Origin: Zeugodacus cucurbitae
Taxonomy: Eukaryota > Arthropoda > Insecta > Diptera > Tephritidae
NCBI RefSeq assembly: GCF_028554725.1
Contig: NC_071671.1
Location: 55,446,501-55,510,500, forward strand
Direction of reading: 5' to 3'
Length of the DNA: 64,000 nucleotides
This document shows, one piece after another, positions 60,934 through 64,000 of the stretch (the stretch's first letter is position 1; every line of letters starts with the position of its first letter). Under the pieces are notes generated by a model. It ran no database searches. It was not told the DNA's origin and saw nothing but the letters and a program-made list of their open reading frames with translations. The translations under genes and the position numbers were made by a program.

Positions 60934-61596
60934 TCAGTTTTTCGCCTCCGTATTTGAATAGCTCGGCCGGTAATCCGGCCGGGTAATTGCTATTCGAATT
61001 TCTTCATGGTCGGGTAATGGAACATCTATTCCATCGTCATCGATTGGGGAATCGGGTTCGCCATCTCCTGGTGTTGTACTTTCACTGCCATTGAGCAGGT
61101 CGGAGAAGTGTTCCCTCCATAATCCCAGTGTGCTCTGGACATCCGTTACCAGATTACCTCCTCGGTCCCTACATGATAATGCTCCGGTCTTGAAACCTTC
61201 TGTTAATCGCCTCATCTTTTCATAAAATTTTCGAGCATTACCCATGTCGGCCAGCTTTACAAGCTTTTCATACTCACGCATTTCGGCCTCTTTCTTTTTA
61301 CGTCTGCAAATGCGTCTCGCTTCCCTCTTCAGTTCTCGATATCTATCCCACCCCGAACGTGTTGTGGTCGATCGCAACGTTGCGAGGTAGGCAGTCTGTT
61401 TTCTCTCCACTGCGGAACGACAATTCTCATCGTACCAAGTGGTTTTTTGGCGTTGCCGGAGACCAATTGTTTCGGCTGCAGCGGTATGCAATGAGTTTGA
61501 GATAAGAAAATTAGTATACTGAATAAGAACTACGGGAACGAGTCGACCTATTTCCTTAATTGTCGGCATTATACCAAATTTTGCTAGGGGAAACAA
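60934..61596 (-). pseudogene. LINE linker between endonuclease and RT
   Basis: A 220-codon frame carrying the region normally between the endonuclease and RT of RTE elements: RQRQKTTWYDENC, a Lys/Arg-rich helix (RRICRRKKKEAEMREYE), NARKFYEKMRRLTEGF, LGLWREHFSDLLNG and PDHEEIRIAI. The first 35 or so residues do not belong to the family pattern and probably come from flanking DNA at the truncation point. At about 60975-60990 the expected bridge to LPAELFKYGG is shortened by several codons and shifted in frame, so translation ends in an unrelated tail. Same element as the RT frame just downstream. Confidence 0.82.
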
Positions 61597-63712
61597 TTAT
61601 ATATATTTCAAAGGGGCATTCCCTCACAGACCCATACAGCCGGTATTAGATCTAACAGGATCGGAAAAAAAATTATTGGTATATATATTTAATACGAGAT
61701 GTTTCGATTGATTTCCCTTACGTCCCTTAGTGATTAATAAAGATTAGTGAATAATTTAATTCTAATTTGGGAAGATTACGATTTGGATTGAACAAAGAGA
61801 AGAAAAATGCCTTCCTCAATAATAAATATTTGTGCTCAAAAACATTTCGGATTTCTACAAACAATTTTTTTGTAAAACACATAGATATTTCCACAGAAGA
61901 AGTTTCACTTGCAATTATCAAGATTTATATTCATACTCATATGCATTTTTTCGCTTTCATTACCTTCATTTTTTTCATACATTTGTATTTGTGTACGATT
62001 ATTTGCGAGAAAGTCAACTGCTTAAAGCGATTCCAATCAAAGTAATCAAATAAAATGCCAACAATCAATGAACAACAACAAAAGAGCGAAAGAATGTTGC
62101 AAAGCAGAAAAATGAAATCGAATGAAATAAATACATTTTTTTTGGGGACACAGATACGCCGAAGACTGCGAGCAATTTGGGCCAAGAAAACGTACAAACA
62201 TTTCAGTATTTTATATAGATGTGTGCCTGCTTGGTATGGCATTGAAATGTTATTAGATGACATAAACGTTTACAAATCTGAAAGCTACACATTTGCAATC
62301 AATAAAGCCAATCAAAATATCATTTCAATAATATTATCTACAAACATTCATACTGTACAGAAAGACATACAAAGAAAACACCGTAACGCACAAAGAACGC
62401 ACATATTGTCTGTTAAGAGTGGGGGTTCAAGCACAAAGTATCCATAATATTTGCCAACTCGACACAAAATGTCGCAAACGATGTCTTCATCTGGCCGAAA
62501 GCAAAACAATCGATGACATTAAAACGTACAGAGCTGGAAATCATACATACGAACGTATACATGCATTCTTAATGGCATATGAGATACTTGCTTTGAGCCA
62601 AGAAAGCTGCGAGTATGTTGATTTTTTGTTGTAGATATACAAAGACACGTTTCTGTTGCTTTTATTATTGTAATATTTGGAATTAATCGTCAGGCAGCTA
62701 CTTTCACTTTTTGCTCTGATTTTTACTTTTTCTCCCAGATGTTGTAACTATTGTCGATATTAACCGTTCATAGGCAATATACAGATGGTTTAATTGATGA
62801 AATGCTTGAGTTGATTTGGTTGGTTAGTTCCAAAGTGGTTCACAAGACCACCTGACTGTACAGCGTTCGTATCTATTATTAACCCCATTATACTCCAAAG
62901 AGACACCCACAGATACAGATACAGATACAGATTAAGCACCAATTAACAACTCAATCGATTTTATGAAATTTCTGGTTCATTTAACATTTTAACCATTAGA
63001 TGGTAATACTTCTCAACTGATGGGCATTCTCAAAGATAATGTTCTACCGTCTTCTCATGCTTATTGAGGGTGGGTCCTTGGAAGTGAGCGATAGAAGTCT
63101 TTGATCTGTCCAATACCATTCCTATCTCAAAGTGATTTTGTGGTACGGCATGCGCTTCAGGCGTTCCAAGACCTGAGGTTTTACTCTGGCATCCCTTGCT
63201 AGAAGATATAAAACATTTATCGAATAGTATTCAGTGTTATCTAAGGAATATCTTATCTTTAATTCCTTACTAAACACTGATCCAAATCTATCTATATTTA
63301 AAATTATCCATAAGCTGAAGATCTATAAATCGTATGAACTTAAAATCAAACTATTTTTGTTGCTAATATTATAATGATGATCCTAGAAATACTGTCGTCC
63401 AAGAAAACAAACCATACACGGTATATTCCGTTAGTACACATTAGTTCAAAATTCACTAAAATACCTAAAAAGGTGATTGTCCGTCCCATTGTCATTCCTC
63501 GGGTCTTATTGTACTCACTAAATTCTGGCTTACTATAGAAAGCCTTATTAAACTGGTATCCGATAGGCTTTGTGTAAGCTTGAGTAGCAATTCAAATATT
63601 TGAAGTATCTTCTTTTCGTCTATGTATAAGTTTCTTTTCTTTAGAAGGAGTTCCGGAATGTTTAAAGGTTCAATTTAGTATTACTGTCTGTACCTACAAT
63701 TACGTCTGTTTA
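61597..63712. other. AT-rich non-coding DNA
   Basis: No gene I can defend. A 130-codon plus frame at 62055-62447 and a 71-codon frame at 62419-62634 overlap and have no recognised domain. An ACAGAT microsatellite (4 units) lies at 62909-62932. Confidence 0.45.
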
Positions 63713-64000
63713 TCTATACTACTATTATAAAGAGGAAAGATTTGTATGTATGTTTGTATTGAATAAACTCGAAAACTAATGTGCCGATTTCAAAAATTCT
63801 TTCACCATTAGAAAACTACATTCACTCCGAGCAACATAGGCTAGAATCTCAACTTTCTGGAAATAGTTCCCAGGTGAGGATATCAAAAAGACTCCGTGAT
63901 GAAGAATCTTAATCTGAAACTGAAAATCGTTTTGCAAGTCATTCTCTTCAAATCGCAATCGCGTGCCAGAGAGTCGAGTAACAAGCGCTTGCAGCTGCTT
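63713..64000 (+). mobile_element. Helitron-like 5' end, cut by window edge
   Basis: It starts A|TCTATACTACTATTATAAAG, then GAGGAAAGATTTGTATGTAT, a start I recognise as typical of insect non-autonomous Helitrons. A 'cgaaaactaatgtgccgatt' block follows, then ATTCTTTCACCATTAGAAA. The 3' end would be outside the window or not preserved. No coding frame. Confidence 0.5.

Larger units (their letters stand above)
59516..61596 (-). mobile_element. RTE-type LINE, 5'-truncated copy
   Basis: A minus-strand non-LTR retrotransposon, about 2.1 kb. It keeps the linker and the whole reverse transcriptase but lacks the N-terminal apurinic endonuclease and any 5' UTR. The coding order is linker (61596-60934), RT plus C-terminal domain (60925-59552), an 18-base 3' UTR and a TA microsatellite tail (about 59517-59533). 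The extremely short 3' UTR with a simple-repeat tail fits the RTE clade. The copy at 25.65 kb is the same family. Flanking target duplications were not identified. Confidence 0.9.

Noticed and set aside
62055..62634. Overlapping frames of 130 and 71 codons
   Set aside because: No recognised domain, and the overlap in different frames argues against a single gene. No splice or promoter support.

Overview
The window is AT-rich, repeat-dense eukaryotic DNA of higher-dipteran character. Mariner and RTE-type transposons, CA/TATG/GTT-AAC microsatellites, spaced poly-T tracts and the near absence of coding exons over 64 kb all fit an intron or intergenic desert of a fly genome. A tephritid fruit fly is my best guess, by inference from the repeat style and not from a diagnostic gene. 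I found no host protein-coding exon, tRNA, rRNA, CRISPR array or bacterial-type operon that I would defend. Open frames of 60-190 codons outside transposons look like chance or low-complexity frames.

Layout. 1-9.8 kb: remnant B1 of a DDE transposon (1.07-1.62), two Helitron-like segments in tandem (2.26-3.17), a decayed mariner (4.54-5.28), a GC-richer unassigned block (5.3-6.9) and a 5'-truncated mariner, M1 (8.9-9.8). 11.7-14.3 kb: two adjoining copies of a dispersed repeat I call family A, one holding a perfect 188-bp tandem duplication, followed by three copies of a 12-bp palindrome. 16.8-19.3 kb: a family A 3' half, a mariner N-terminal scrap and an inverted repeat. 21.3-22.3 kb: the most complete mariner, M2. 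23.6-28.2 kb: a LINE RNase H fragment, an internally deleted RTE LINE and a deleted mariner, M3. 30.6-35.4 kb: family A, a GC-richer block, another mariner scrap, a candidate promoter plus non-coding first exon, and remnant B2. 37.0-37.3 kb: a GTT/AAC quasi-palindrome. 38.6-39.6, 44.5-44.95 and 55.7-57.1 kb: more family A. 59.2-61.6 kb: a LINE tail and a long RTE LINE whose reverse transcriptase still has its catalytic motifs. 63.7 kb to the edge: a Helitron-like 5' end.

How the parts relate. Nothing here works as a pathway; the window is a record of transposon activity. The mariners M1, M2 and M3 are one family, and none keeps a complete catalytic triad. M1 and M3 share the same Asp-to-Tyr change at the second catalytic position, which suggests both descend from an already dead source moved in trans. 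The two RTE copies share a very short 3' UTR running into a TA tail. Family A makes up roughly a tenth of the window and occurs in two end-structure forms. If there is host function here, the best candidates are the non-coding promoter/first-exon candidate near 34.1-34.4 kb and the GC-rich block near 51.35-51.83 kb, both tentative.
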